Assembly (NCBI GenBank): GCA_907165065.1
Contig: OU015543.1
Span: 7,629,501 to 7,693,500 of the forward strand
Reading direction: 5' to 3'
Source of the DNA: Caprimulgus europaeus
Taxonomy: Eukaryota; Chordata; Aves; Caprimulgiformes; Caprimulgidae
Length of the DNA stretch: 64,000 nt
The notes beneath the pieces are model-generated. The model ran no database searches. It was not told the origin of the DNA and was given only the letters and a program-made list of their open reading frames with translations. The position numbers were made by a program, and so were the translations under genes. Of this stretch, positions 1 to 12,040 are shown in pieces (the stretch's first letter is position 1; each line of letters opens with the position of its first letter).

Positions 1-1380
1 TAAAATGGGATCATTGTGAGTAAGAGTCTGCAGGAGATTTAGGGAGCTTAATCACAATCCTGTGTGATTACTCGGCAAGGACAGGAAATGCCAAATAAGC
101 ATGCTTTTCTCCCAGCCTGCTCTTAGACACACTCTGCCACTAAGACAAAATTCCAGCTCATGCATTTGTTTAGTAACAATTACAGGATGCTCAGGATTTG
201 TTTGGGTTTGGCTACTCAAAGGATGCCTCATCCCAAGCCTTAGACTTCCTTTCTCTGCAGGAATGTTTCCCTCAGCTTTCTTGCTTGTGGCTGAGGCAGG
301 CAGTCACTTGGCACAGATCACAGTGGCTATTTCCAGCTGGTAGGTGCTTTGAGACTAAGAGACAGGTCAAGATCTGTATCTTTGCTAAGTAAGCTTACAT
401 GGGTTTCTAGAAGCAGACTGTATAGTGTTCAGTTACTTCTGATAGCATGTCAGTACCTTATTAATGGAATATTTTTCTATGTGGAAAAGGGCCATACCCC
501 ATGTTTGGGGAGATGAGTTTTTGTCTCCAGCACACGCATCTGCAAGCATGTGAATGCCTCACCACACAGGGTGGGTATAACAAACAGATTTTCTGCTGGA
601 CCAGGAGGATATTCATCAAGTTACGCCTCGGTTTGTGACAGACAGCAGAAAGGGCAGGTGATGTTCTGAAGTGAAGGAGAGAATTGGGATTTTAGTCTCC
701 CTCCTGACAGGAGTCAGTGGATGAGGCACATCATCTTGTATATGTCACCTTGTATAGGGGAAAAAAGATCTCACCGGGGTTGCTTGGAAGTAGTAGAGCT
801 GAGGTACAGACCACGGAGACTGGCTTAGCTGCTGCCTTTGATTCCTCCTGGTGCTGTGGCTGTAGCACCTCTAGTTCTGAAGCATATCAGTGGGGCTTGA
901 GAAACTGGCAGTGTTTTGCAGGCCAGGATTAAGAAAGAAATGCTGAAAGGCATTGTTCTGGGGAAAAATCCAACTTTCCAAATAAACAGACTCTCCCAAA
1001 ACTTAAGAGTTCTGCTTTAGGCTCTCTCTTAGTCTTCTGATTAGCTTATGCCAGCCCCTTCAGCTGCTGAAGCAAGAGGTTTTGGTAACTTCTGTTAAGA
1101 ATTGGCTTCCTCTTTTTAGGCAATTAATAGTTGATATATTCTAAAATCTGAGCCCTAATGGAGCTAAGTTGTGTCTGGCAGTCTGCATCAGCATCTCGTG
1201 TGGGTTTCGTTTGTGGCTGGGTGACGGAGAAAATGACAGCTTTGTTCCCATTTAGTTCAGTTTTTGCCATAGGCATCTGATCATGGTGATCTTGAGGTCA
1301 TAACAAAGCCTGAACTCAAGCGGCAAAATACTTTCTGTTAATGATACTACTTTTTTGACATTTTTTCTTCCTTTTCACAG
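1..1380 (+). other. NDEL1: NDEL1 intron (partial, start outside window)
   Basis: No exon, RNA gene or repeat recognised. The preceding NDEL1 exon, which should end in a GDLLRKVG-like sequence, is not present, so it lies upstream of the window. Confidence 0.7.
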
Positions 1381-1532
1381 GCCTTAGAATCCAAATTAGC
1401 TGCTTGTAGAAATTTTGCAAAGGACCAGGCATCACGGAAATCCTACATTTCAGGGAACGTTAACAGTGGCATGATGAACAGCAATGGCACAAAGTACCCT
1501 CATCCAGGGCATACTTCTTTCTTTGACAAAGG
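1381..1532 (+). CDS. NDEL1: NDEL1 penultimate coding exon (partial gene)
   Basis: This exon codes 50 residues plus two bases of a split glycine codon, starting [16 protein letters not shown] and ending GHTSFFDK. That matches the C-terminal region of nuclear distribution protein nudE-like 1, a LIS1 and cytoplasmic dynein cofactor needed for nuclear migration, spindle function and neuronal transport. The acceptor is a pyrimidine tract ending cacag at 1380; the donor is AAAGG|GTAAGT at 1533. The reading frame continues exactly into the exon at 10347. The single cysteine (AACRNF) corresponds to the residue I recall as palmitoylated in mammalian NDEL1. The coiled-coil N-terminal exons are upstream of the window. 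The paralogue NDE1 is less likely, because the NGFD...PGMLPLSV end is NDEL1-like. Confidence 0.93.
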
Positions 1533-2538
1533 GTAAGTTGGAATATACTTTTGTCCTAAAAGAGAGTGTGTTTCAGGATGCTCCTTGGAGCAGAAGTTTG
1601 TCTTGGCTTGTTTTTAGCCCACTACAGCTTTGATCCTATATGACAAATAATATGTCATGCCAAAGTCTCAAGGGGATGGAGAAGGTGACAATGCTGGTTT
1701 CTGTAAAGCAGAGAGTAAAGCAAGTGTGATTGCCTCTTAACTGGTAAGATGTTAGTGCCTCTGTCTCTCTGCTGCCTAATCTCTTGGTGGCTGTATCTCA
1801 GGTAATACAAAAACCCGCTAGTGAAGTGAATGTGCCCTTTTGAAAAGATTTCAAGTAGTAGTGGAATTGCCATAGCTACTGGTGTGCTCGTTGTGCACAT
1901 CAACTGCAAATCTGGAGATTCCCTTGGTAAGAACAGCTGAATGCAGGCAGCAAATGGTCACTTGGAAGGTGACAACTGCCTCCATGCTGGCTGTGCTGTG
2001 CGTCAGCCCTGAACCCCAAAACTGCTCTCACAGGAAGAACTACTCCATGTGTCTCCTGTGACTCACCCGTGGTCAGAGCTTCCTCTCAGATACTGGGAAG
2101 TGGTTCAGCAGGAGGATTATCCCGTAGGGCCCCATGGTTGTATGAGGGGCAAAAAGCACAGTGCTCCTCCAGTGTTAGCATAGTGGTATTGTGAAGTTTG
2201 CTTGGTGTTGCTGGGCAAAACACCCTCCATGCTCCCTGCACGATAGTAGTCTTCCATGCTAAACCTCAAGCTAGGGCAATTCAGTGCTAATCTTCAGCAC
2301 ATACTCAATCCAGAATTTATTTTAGAGAATTAAATGAGCTGTTACCAACCTAAAGAGTGTCATGTTCAGAGCAAAGAAGCTGAGCTTCCCGGAGTCATCC
2401 TTGTTTGAGCTGAATCGCATTGCTATGTGGGTGGCAGGGCAAGTTCCATCTTAGAAATTGACATTCAGAGTTTTTTTTAGAGCCACTGTTGTTTTGCTGC
2501 TTTTGGAAAAGAAGAGTTCAGAGACTTAACAAAGTCGG

Positions 2539-2580
2539 TGCCATGTGCAAATCGGTCAGTGCCATGTGCAAATCGGTCAG
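2539..2580. repeat. 21-bp perfect tandem duplication
   Basis: Two identical adjacent copies of tgccatgtgcaaatcggtca plus a final g (2539-2559 and 2560-2580), inside the NDEL1 intron. Being identical, the duplication is probably recent. Confidence 0.9.
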
Positions 2581-3736
2581 ACCTGTGGGTTGTCTGCACG
2601 CTGCATCATCCCAGCAGCGCTTATACTTGCAGCGCAGAGGCTGCGTTTCAGGTGCAAGCTGTCAGGGTAGATGCTGGAGGGATAATAGCTGTTCTTAGAA
2701 GGCAGCATGGCTATATTGAGTTGTGGTGTGATGAGAAGCTGATTGCTGTGTGGGGTGGGGGTCACTTTTAATTATCCAGATTGTCATCACACTTGTTATC
2801 TGGGCTGGGTGCCTGGAGTGAGGAGTAGGTTGTAGCTGAAAAAGGCTTAGAAACCCAGCCTCCTGATAGAGAATTTCTCCAGCAGAGTTGGAGGATGTTA
2901 GTGGGCTAGATAAGGGGGTGGAAATGACTGATGTGCTTATCTGCAAGTTGTTAGAGATCCCTGCATGACCCTGCTGTCTTGTCCCTCCCCTCTGCACCCC
3001 TGAATGCTGCTCACTTCTCCCTTTATATTGGTTCCTGCTCCACCTTCCTCCCCCTGTTGAGGTCTGTGCATGCTGGGGTTGACTGCAGCGTCTGTGCTGT
3101 GTACACATCTCCATGGCTGCTCTGTAAAACCTGTGTGATTTTATCTGCACATGGAAGATAAACCAAGCTGTTACCTAAATGAGATCAGCCCCATCGTGCC
3201 TGTGTGCTGCAGCAGCTGCTGAGCTCCCAGCCATACTGGCATGAGTCCTGGCAGGCACTGGTTCCAGAGCATGCTGTGGTGGCTGGGCATGAGGAGCTGA
3301 GGCAAGGCATGCCCTTTCTTCCTCCCCTCTCCTCCTCTGCTGTTTCCAGCCCCTGCACTCTCCTCCCTGCCCCTAATTGTTGCTGGAGCCTGAAAGAGCC
3401 ATGTGTGATCATAGATCCAATCCCATCTGCAGCTGCTACCTGAAGAACAGCTAGTTGTTGGGTGGTGGGATTGGGACAGAGGTAACTCTTCACATCACTA
3501 CAGTTCCATTTACTTTTCTTCCTCTGCCATTTTGTTTGTTAAAATGTTTGATGAGTCTCCATCTCCCGTCAGCAGCTGACACCTGTTCTTTGCTTGCTGA
3601 GTGCAGCTGGGCAGGAGCTGGTGTAGGAGAGCAGGGGTAGGAGACACTACATGAGCATCGCTTTAGGGGAAGCCTAGAGGACAGCTGGAGGTGGGCTTTC
3701 ACTGAAGCTTTGCTGGAGAATTTAAAGTGTCAGGAC

Positions 3737-3764
3737 TTTTTTTTTTTTTTTAAAAAAAAAAAAA
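3737..3764. repeat. Palindromic T15/A13 homopolymer pair
   Basis: Fifteen T are followed directly by thirteen A, so the tract is self-complementary. A similar T8/A16 pair is at 46207-46230. Confidence 0.9.
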
Positions 3765-5144
3765 GCTCAACAAAGTCTGGTGTAAGATTTTCCTGCAGAG
3801 TTGTTCCTTCAGGAATATGATGTTTCTCTCTAGACGCAAGGGCATGGCAGAACAGCACCTGAGGATGTTCTCAGATACGCAGTAATTTAGATACTAATTT
3901 TTTTTCACTGTTGCAATTGTTCTTAATTGTTTATTAACTTTGGTCCAGTTGGGTAACAAAATGGCTCTGACCTTGACGGGCTCCACAGGCCCTTGAACAG
4001 CAAAACTGAGACAGCACGTGAGCCAGCATGGGGTGTATGTTTCCTGGGGTATTATCTTGTTCACCGCTCCTCTGCTCCCCTTCCTGCTTTCTTGAATGTC
4101 AAAATCCTTGTAGTAGATGTTTTTTCTTAGATTATTTTTGTGAATCTGTTTGCCTTTGTTTTAATAAAACAAGGTAAAGTTTGAATGAGAGAAGTGCCTC
4201 TGTTCGCTCAGTTCTAGTAGTCCTGTGAAGCTTGAAGGTATATTTACACAGTAGACACTCTTGTCCACAACCCTGTTTTGTAATACATCAGGTTGTGACA
4301 CCAGGGTCTTCTTTCTGTTCCCTTGTCCACCTTATAAAAATAAGTTACCCCCAGCTCCCTCTTTTCCAGAGAAACTCAGGTGCAGGTGAGTAACCCCATG
4401 TCCTGTAGCATCTTTCCAAAGCTCTAGGCTTTTCTCTGGGTCATGGAGCATGGCGGGAGGGAGTGCTGGTTGTCACTGAAATAGGAACCCTTGCCTGCCC
4501 AAGCAGAGCAGAGTCTCATGGTGCAGAGGTCAAAGAGGAGAGGTCTGGTCAGGTTTAGTTTAACACTTTGCCCCATTTCTTGTATGCAGGGTTATGCCCA
4601 AGAATGTCTTTATTATGTGCATAACCTGTTTCAATTTTTCTCCACTAGGCGTGAAAAGGTCATATTCCCCACCTTGGTCATGGGTAAATGAATTCATTTG
4701 CAATGATAAGCTGCATGCATTTTAACGTGGTGCTTGGAGGAGCAGAGTTGGTGGTTATGCTAACTGCATGAGGTAGATCTCTTAGCATTACAATCTAATA
4801 GTCCATGATCAAAACCTGAAGCTATAATCTCTCTCTACCTCCTTACTTTAGATAAAACTCTCTGGTGCTGTGACCCATTGCAACCATAAAATTGAGTGCT
4901 GCTTGCTTTCTTGATCTAATTAATATTTCTTTAAATACATGCATGTTCAACTGAATTGGTCACATCAGAGATACAGGATGAAGTATTGCTGCTGTTAATT
5001 TAGTTAATTTTGAAAGTTAGTTTGCCCTTTGTTCGTGTTTTTCCTTCAACATTTGGCTGGCTATTGGCCTGCTGATGCTCGGTTGCTGTCGTTCTGGCTA
5101 ATGGGAAAGCAAAAGTACAGAGGTGCTGGGAGTTGGCCGAGGTT

Positions 5145-5836
5145 ACAGAGAATCATTGAATGTTGTAAGTTGGAAGGGACCCACAAGGACCATGGAGTCC
5201 AACTCCTGTCCCTGCACAGGACAATCCCAAGATTCAGACCATGTATCTGAGGGCCTTGGCCAAATGCTGCTGGAATCTTGTCAGGCTTGGTGCCATGAGC
5301 ACCTCCCTGAGGAGCCTGTGCCAGTGCTCCACCACCCTCTGCCTGAAGAACCTTTTCCTCATGGCCAACCTCCCCCTCCCCTGCCACATCTTCCTGCCAT
5401 GGCCTCTGCTCCTGGCGTTGGTGGCCAGAGAGAAGAGATCAACACCTGCCCCTCCTCTTCCCCTTGGGAGGAATTTCTAGACCACGATGAGATCTCCTCT
5501 TAGTCTCCTCCAGGCTGAACACACCAAGCCTCTCCTCACACTCTTCCCCTCTAAACCCTTTGCCCGGCTCGCAGTGCAGTGCTGGGTGCCCCAGGACACA
5601 GGTGTCCCTCTTGGCTGCCAGGACACACTGTTGGCTCATGTTCAACTTGTCATTGACCAGAAACCCCCAGGTCCCTCTCTGCAGGGTTGCTCTCCAGCCT
5701 CTCCTTCCCCAGTCTGTGTGTGTGTCCAGGGTTGTTGTGTCCCAGATGCAAAATCCAGCACTTGCCCCTGTTCATATTCATACAGTTGGTGATTACCCAC
5801 CTCTCTAATTTATCTGGATCTCCCTGCAGGGCTGGA
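5145..5836 (-). mobile_element. CR1 LINE 3' fragment (reverse orientation)
   Basis: The left end reads acagagaatcattgaatgtt then gtaagttggaagggaccca, the reverse complement of a CR1 3' end. It continues leftward-reading through remnants of the C-terminal reverse-transcriptase region (the minus strand can be read as cctgcagggagatccagata, then rtgtatgaat-like CR1 sequence). The open frames within are degraded. The right boundary is approximate. Confidence 0.85.
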
Positions 5837-7361
5837 GAGGAGGGGGAGAGGACAACCTGGTCTGAAGCACATGGCTGGAGGCCATAGTGTTTGTGTTTGG
5901 TGTCACTGTCCCTGCCTGGCACAGGTGTGCCAAATGGAGGCACCAGGGTGGCACATTCATGCCAGGGAGGCTGTGCGGGTACCGAGGTGGTGGGCTCTGC
6001 AGAGGGGATCCTGTGGCACAGGGGCTCAGTGCTGGCACAGCTGGCAGCGACTGAGGGTCTCACTTACCTGCCTCTTGAGGAAGTGTGGATAGTTCCCTGC
6101 GGTGTCAAAAGGTGTGTATCCCTACCAGCCTCATCTGCCACAACCTTGTCCTCGTCCTCCACCTCACATCTTGGTGCTGGGTGTTCCTCTATGTCCTTAC
6201 ACTGTCACTGCTTCTTAGGAGAGTAAGTAAGTAAGTAAATGGTGTGTTTTAATGCACTGACCTGCCCGAAAACTCACTTTTCCTTTTGTTTTCTTGTGGG
6301 GCTGGTCAGCTACAGGAGAAAATTCTCCTGAGGTTTTGTTGGATACTTAGAGTTGAGAGAGTCTTGGAGATAAGGTGCCGACTACAAAATACAGCTTGAA
6401 ATACAGATTAATGAGTAAAAAAAAAAAATCTATCATCTTTGGCAGTCACAGGACAGAGAGAACGGTTGGAAATGGGCACAAAGTCCACACCACTGCAGGG
6501 ACAAGCAGTCAGAAACATCCATCAAAAACCACTGCATGGGACATTTCCAGCAGGGACCGATGCCTTTGGCTCCCTTTTAAGTGCTCGGGGTCCCAGGTTC
6601 TCAGGAAGCCCTGAGCAAGGGCACAGCGCAGGTCCCCCAGAGTGGATCGGGTTGGGTCTGGGGGAGGGATAGGAAAACCAGGCAGAAGAAGGAGGCAAGT
6701 GATCTGGCTGGGATTTGTCACTGTGAGCAGGTTTCTGGGCTGTTGGGCAGTGTCAGCTCCGTGCTGCAGCCCCGCATGTGTGCTAGGCCTGGGCAGAGCG
6801 GGCAAAGGCTGGAGCAATGCGTGGGCTCCTCCCAGCACTGAGACCTTGGGGACTGAGCACAAGGACTTCTCTTCCCATCTCACTTCTGGGAGGTTAGGCA
6901 AGAGCCATCTAGCACATTTTATTTGTTATTTTTTACAGTTGCTGTTTAATGTATTTGATTTTCCTTTAACTGTAGTGATTCTGCTATCTTTCTTGGTTTT
7001 TTGTGCATTTTCATGTTACCAACAGCAATCTGTGGCTGGGTAAGACCTCAGTAAACTCAGTCAGAATTCCAACTTTTGGTTATATCTCCCCAATTGCTAC
7101 TCCTATTTGAAGCCTTTTCCTGTGCCTTACTTACCAAAGTGGCTTTTTGCAAATCAAAGCCCATGCTTTATCTCTAGTTCTGCGCTGAGGACAAGTGTGG
7201 GCTGGCAGGATGCCATGAACGATGCAGGTAACTCCCAGGATCAGTCAGAAGCTGCCACAAACAAGCACTCTGTGCTGCCTTTCTGCTCTCTTTTTTTAAA
7301 TTAGCAAACAATGGGGAAACCTCTCAAGGTTTCTAAATGGGGTTTCTATCTTTTCTATCTT

Positions 7362-7785
7362 GCATCCAGTTCTGTTCTGGGGACCCCTACATAAGAAAAA
7401 CATGGACTTACTGGAGTGAGTCTGGAGGAGGCCACAAGGATGATGCAAGGGCTGGAGCACTTCTGCTGTGAGGACAGGCTGAGAGAGTTGGGGCTGTTCA
7501 GCCTGGAGAAGAGAAGGCTCCTTGAAACTGGAAGAGGGGAGATGGAGATGAGATCTGAGGAAGAAATTCTTTGCTGTGGGGGTGGTCAGACACTGGCCCA
7601 GGTCACCCAGAGAAGCTGTGTCTGCTCCTCCCTGGCAGTGTTCAGGGCCAGGTTGGATGAGGCTTTGAGCAACCTGGTCTAGTGGAAGATGTCCCTGCTG
7701 ATGGTAGGGTGCTTGGAACTGGATGAGCTTTAAGGTCCTTTCCAACCCAAACCAGTCTGGGATTCTGTGATTCTATCACTCTATG
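7362..7785 (+). mobile_element. CR1 LINE 3' fragment (forward orientation)
   Basis: CR1 3' region in the forward direction. It has coding remnants like [14 protein letters not shown] and the 3' end tttccaacccaaaccagtct, then gggattctgtgattctatca. It is truncated at the 5' side and internally shortened, and lies in the last NDEL1 intron. Confidence 0.88.
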
Positions 7786-8240
7786 TTGGAGATACAGATA
7801 GATGGTGGCATGGATGTGCATGGTGGTGGGGAAGGCAGCTGTCTTGGTGCAGAGGGGAGTGACGTGCCCGGGTTTGGGCACTGTGGGCACGTGGCCCCTT
7901 CTGCCCGGCCTCATGCAGTGCTGTGGGGCATCACTGGGATGAGGGACAGGCTGCGTGGGGACTAGTGGCACTTGCTGTGGGCTTGAAAGGGGTCCGTTGC
8001 CCTCCCCAGCCTGCCTGTCCCCTGGGCTATGCTGGAGGCAGCACAGCCAGGAGGTCCCAGTAGAGACCAGTGTGCATTCAGCTGAGCTGCAGACCCAGAC
8101 AGTCTGCCCAGGGTGCTGTGTTGGCCAGGCTGGTCCTGCACGCAGCAGGGAGCCAGGCCTGTCCCACCATGTCTGTCATCACAAAGAGCAGCTCTGAGTT
8201 CAGTGATGAAATGTGACAAATCCATAGAGCTTGGCTTTAA

Positions 8241-8300
8241 GGGGTTTTGTTTTGGTTTGGTTTTTTTTGCTTTAAGGGTTGGTTTTTGTTTTTTTTCTTT
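8241..8300. repeat. T/G-rich tract in NDEL1 intron
   Basis: ggggttttgttttggtttgg then T-runs with ggg blocks, the same pattern as at 54317 and 62181. Confidence 0.8.
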
Positions 8301-10346
8301 CCTTCCTCTCCCCGTCCTACTTGGCAGAGGTGCTTTCTACTGATAACTAATCTGTAGCGTCCTGTTGGGATCAGGTTGGCTTCACCCCCCTTCACCCAAA
8401 TGCAAACAGTGAAATCCACCTGCCCCTATGCCTCTTCCAGAGCTTTTTGTTGTGTGCAGCCAGGGAGGCATTTATTTGCCTTTGGCAATGGGCAGAAGTA
8501 ACACTCAAATGGGAGTTGAAGTTTCTAGCTTAAGGGGGAGGAGATGGAAAGGAGATGGAAATTTTTTTTATTTTATTTTTTATTTATAAATTGGTCAGAA
8601 ACAGAAGTGATGAGGTACTAACAGGCTGACTCCTGTTCTTACCTCTGCTGTCAGAGTGGTTCCAAAGAATGTTTATCAATATGGTGATCGGAGCATTTTA
8701 TATATATAAATAGAATACATACATATATATATTTCTTCCTGCTCTGAGCCAGGCTGGCATGGATGTTTAACAGCAGGATGAGTAAAGGAAACAGCCTGGC
8801 TTGCTCTGGCAGTGAGCCATGTAACTGTGGGAATCTGTCCCTGCTAGCACATGTTGACATCTTTAGCTCTTTATCTGCTCTTCTGGAAGGGCAGCAGCCT
8901 CCTGGGTTTGCTGGGAGGGTTTTTGTCTCCCTGACCCAGGAGGTGCAGGGTCACCAGTGAGTGCCAACAGCACTGGAACGCTGCACCACGTGGAAGGGAG
9001 TGTGGGAACTGCCTTGCGTCCTGGGGATGCTGTTGTAAGCCACCAGCACGTGAGCTGCTGGCACCTTGGTCTCGGGCAGTGATGGCAGCAAGAGGGTTGT
9101 GCTCCTCCAAGCACTTGCACTGGGTGCAGCCTGGGACCCCAGAGCACCAGCTCCTTCCTCATCAGCAGAGCCCTCACACTTCTCCCTTTTACTCACCGCA
9201 GCTCCCTGATCTGAGCAGCAAAGGCTGACTCGTGAAGTGTCCCTTCTCACAAGTGTATGTCTATCAAGAGACATCCAAGTGGCATCTTCTGGGGTGCTGG
9301 TGGCTTGGGCAAAGTGCTGCAGAGGCACGTGTTGGGAGCAGGTGGACATTGAGGCTGGGGCCTGTCCTGTCTTACAGGAGTGTAGGGGTTCTCCCTTCCA
9401 CCTTCATGATTACAAACCCGACCATAAGGGCAAGGTGCTGGTTCGGGGACACGAGTAGGGGGTGGATGTGCTGTCCTTGATAGAGAGATGTAATCATTTC
9501 TGGTTGTCAAGGCTGTGGTGGTGGTGATCAGCAGATGGTGAGCCTGGGCAGATGCTGTGAGATGAGTGTGGTTACAGAAGACCTGTCAAAGCCCTGACAG
9601 AGTAGAGACGGAAGAGCTGTCAGGGCCATGTGTTCCTCTCACAACCCACCAGGAAGCCAGGTTCTCCATGCCTTCACCTCTCTGAACAGCCTGAGGAAGG
9701 GGGAACCTATGGATCCTGGGGGTGTGGAGGCATCCAGAACCCCTGCTGCACAGCAGCTGGGGTAGTGTAGCATTAAACAGATCTGCTGTGCTTTAACCGC
9801 TGCCTGCCTGTGCACCATAGCTGTGTGTGTGTGTCCATCCATCCCCGTGAAAGACCTGGGGATGCGGGTGGAGATGGCCTGGGCCCTGCAGCACACCCCT
9901 GGGTGACAGTGCCACAGTGCAGTGCTGCCCATGGCCACTCCTGGGCACATCGCCGTGATTGAGCAGGATGGGGCCTAGCCTGCAGCGTGGCTCTGCCCCA
10001 TGCCTGCAGCAGCACAGCCTGAGCAGGCAGCCCTGTGGGCTCAGGGGCTGCGCAGGAGTCACTTGTTCTCCAGGGCTGGTCACCTCAGCCACCACGTGCC
10101 TGCTCTGGGCAGTGGGTTGAGCACCCACCTGCGTGTGTCCCTGGCTGCAGGTGGGCACTGATCCTTGCAGCTGGAGGTGGGAGCCCTGTCACAGTTGCTG
10201 TTGGCCCCACTCCCACAGCCACTGTACAGTCCAAGTGGCAGAGGCTGAGGGGTCTGTCTTCCAGCTGCTGGTGGTGGGGAGAGGTGAGCGGTGCTATGTT
10301 CTGGGCTGCTTGCCACTTCACAGCTTGTCTCTTTTTTGCTTCTCAG

Positions 10347-10434
10347 GGCGGTAAATGGATTTGACCAAGGTCCCCCTGGACTGGGAGGATCCCGACCATC
10401 CTCAGCGCCTGGCATGCTCCCCCTGAGCGTATGA
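10347..10434 (+). CDS. NDEL1: NDEL1 terminal coding exon with stop codon
   Basis: The acceptor is ttctcag at 10346. The first base completes the split glycine codon, and 28 residues follow: [10 protein letters not shown], then [11 protein letters not shown], then GMLPLSV, ending in TGA at 10432-10434. This Pro/Ser-rich tail is the usual NDEL1 C terminus. It lies downstream of the LIS1- and dynein-binding regions and is probably disordered. The phase match with the exon 8.8 kb upstream supports the pairing. Only these 79 C-terminal residues of the protein are in the window. Confidence 0.93.
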
Positions 10435-12040
10435 GCCTGCGGGAGGTCGTGTTCGGACTTGCGGATGCTTTTGTCAGCCCACCAAGAGAAGAACTGCTCC
10501 CAGTTCCTCCTTATTCCCTTCCAGCTGGAACACGACCTGAACTGTGCAGCCAGAGAAGACCCTATGCTCACGGCCCTTCATGTTACGTTAATACAGTTTA
10601 TTTCTCCTGTTGCTGTAGTGGATGTTCTCTGACTTGGCCCCAAGCCCTGTGCCACACAAGCTGAGCCATGCAGTGCTCTGTGTCAGGGGTTGCAGGAATC
10701 TCACTCGCCAAACCCTGGCCAGGCAGTCCTCAGCCCTTACTTTAGCTCTTCTCTAGCTTAGGTTTGGCATAACACAAATGTTGGACGCTCCTCTTAAAGA
10801 CTCCCTCTCTCTCCCTGCCTGCTCCAGCATCCTGCTGCTTAAGAGGTGCAGCCGCTTCCCTCCCCTCTCGAAGGGCCCCCAGCTGAGACTGCCACAGCAC
10901 TGTGGACATTTGTTTCCAGGAATCAGGTCCAGGTATGTGACTGAGTTACTACAGCTTCATCAATCTCTGTCACTGCTGGTGCACATCTGCCCTGTGCTGG
11001 AGCAGGCATGAGAGGAGGAGTGGATCTGGCAGCCCTGCCTCCAGAGGCAGATGCACAGGTCAGCTTTGGCTCCTTGGGGCCAGGCCTGAGCAGGGACAGG
11101 AAGGGAGGGAGGGGCTGGCTGGCAGCACACTAGGGGTGACCAGCACTGGCCGAGCACGCATCAGTCACAACATGAAATGCCTTGGTGTGAGTGGGCAGGG
11201 ACGGGCAGTGCTGGAGCGGTGTCCCTCGGGGTGCCTGCACCCGCACAGCTGTGCGGCAGTTACATGTTCAGCCCCTGTCATGCTTGCAGTGCCTGTAGCA
11301 CAGCTCCCCAGCCCTGTTGTACCCAGCCTGCAGCAGTCAGACTTCCACACACCACAAGAGAAACACTGTGAGAGCGGTTGTAAGCCACTAATCCAACTGG
11401 CCACACAGCCCTGACCCCCCTCCCAGGACCCTGTAGCCATCACAACCACATTCCAATCTCTGTAATATACAACTGAATTTTACAGCATCATCTATGGGCT
11501 TCTGTGACAGTTTTGGGCGACCGTGTACATTGTGGATCTTTCAAGCAAAGTATTTGTGTGGTTTCTCTGTCTATGTGCCTCAGAGTCAGTGGATTTTAAA
11601 ATGAACCAGCAAACACAACCAGGGTTTGATCTGTAGGTTTAGAAATCATCATTCCTGGTCTTGTCCATCACATTCAGTTGGCTCTGCAGATCCAAGTTGG
11701 CTTATTTACAAGTGCTGAGAAAAACCCTTGGCTTCAGCAGAAGCCCAGTGGGAAGTGCCCCCATTGTCCTTTGGATGACTATGATCCTCCTTTTCCTGTG
11801 CATCCTCTGCTGCATTTGACTGTTTACATTTGTTTTATTGTACATAGGTTTGTAAACATAATATCTTTGCCTAAGATCTTTGTACATAACTTGGGCTTTG
11901 TAGCTTTATTTATTCAGAAATCTATGTGGCATGTTGCAAGAGACAGTGTACCATACCACCACAGATCCTGATGTGGTTTAAAAAAAAACCCAAACAAATA
12001 AGAGTAATCTTCCAAAAATAAAGTTCTTTTAATGTGGAAT
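10435..12040 (+). other. NDEL1: NDEL1 3' UTR (3' end approximate)
   Basis: Sequence from the NDEL1 stop to just past the first AATAAA I find downstream (12017-12022). The distal third (about 11450-12040) turns A+T-rich, unlike the G+C-rich first part, and contains two UGUACAUA motifs (11839-11846 and 11881-11888) and a UUUAUUUAUU stretch near 11905. No other coding exon is recognisable here. The exact cleavage site is inferred. Confidence 0.7.
12017..12022 (+). promoter_or_regulatory. NDEL1: Poly(A) signal AATAAA, NDEL1
   Basis: Canonical AATAAA followed by a T-rich stretch (gttcttttaatgtgg). It is the first such hexamer I see after the NDEL1 stop codon. Cleavage is expected about 10-30 nt downstream. 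Confidence 0.7.

Larger units (their letters stand above)
1533..10346 (+). other. NDEL1: NDEL1 last intron, G+C-rich, with CR1 fragments
   Basis: An 8.8 kb intron between the last two coding exons. It holds a reverse CR1 (5145-5836), a forward CR1 (7362-7785), a T15A13 palindromic tract (3737-3764), a 21-bp tandem duplication (2539-2580), an AAGT microsatellite (about 6221-6238), an A/T tract near 8698-8732 and a T/G-rich tract (8241-8300). Many short open frames are present because the sequence is G+C-rich. None resembles a known protein apart from the CR1 remnants. Confidence 0.75.

Noticed and set aside
4155..4175. AATAAA in the NDEL1 intron as an alternative transcript end
   Set aside because: No alternative terminal exon or stop could be tied to the upstream exon; such hexamers are common by chance.
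7430..7680. Open frame with [14 protein letters not shown] as a host gene
   Set aside because: It is the C-terminal part of CR1 reverse transcriptase, ending in the CR1 3' repeat.
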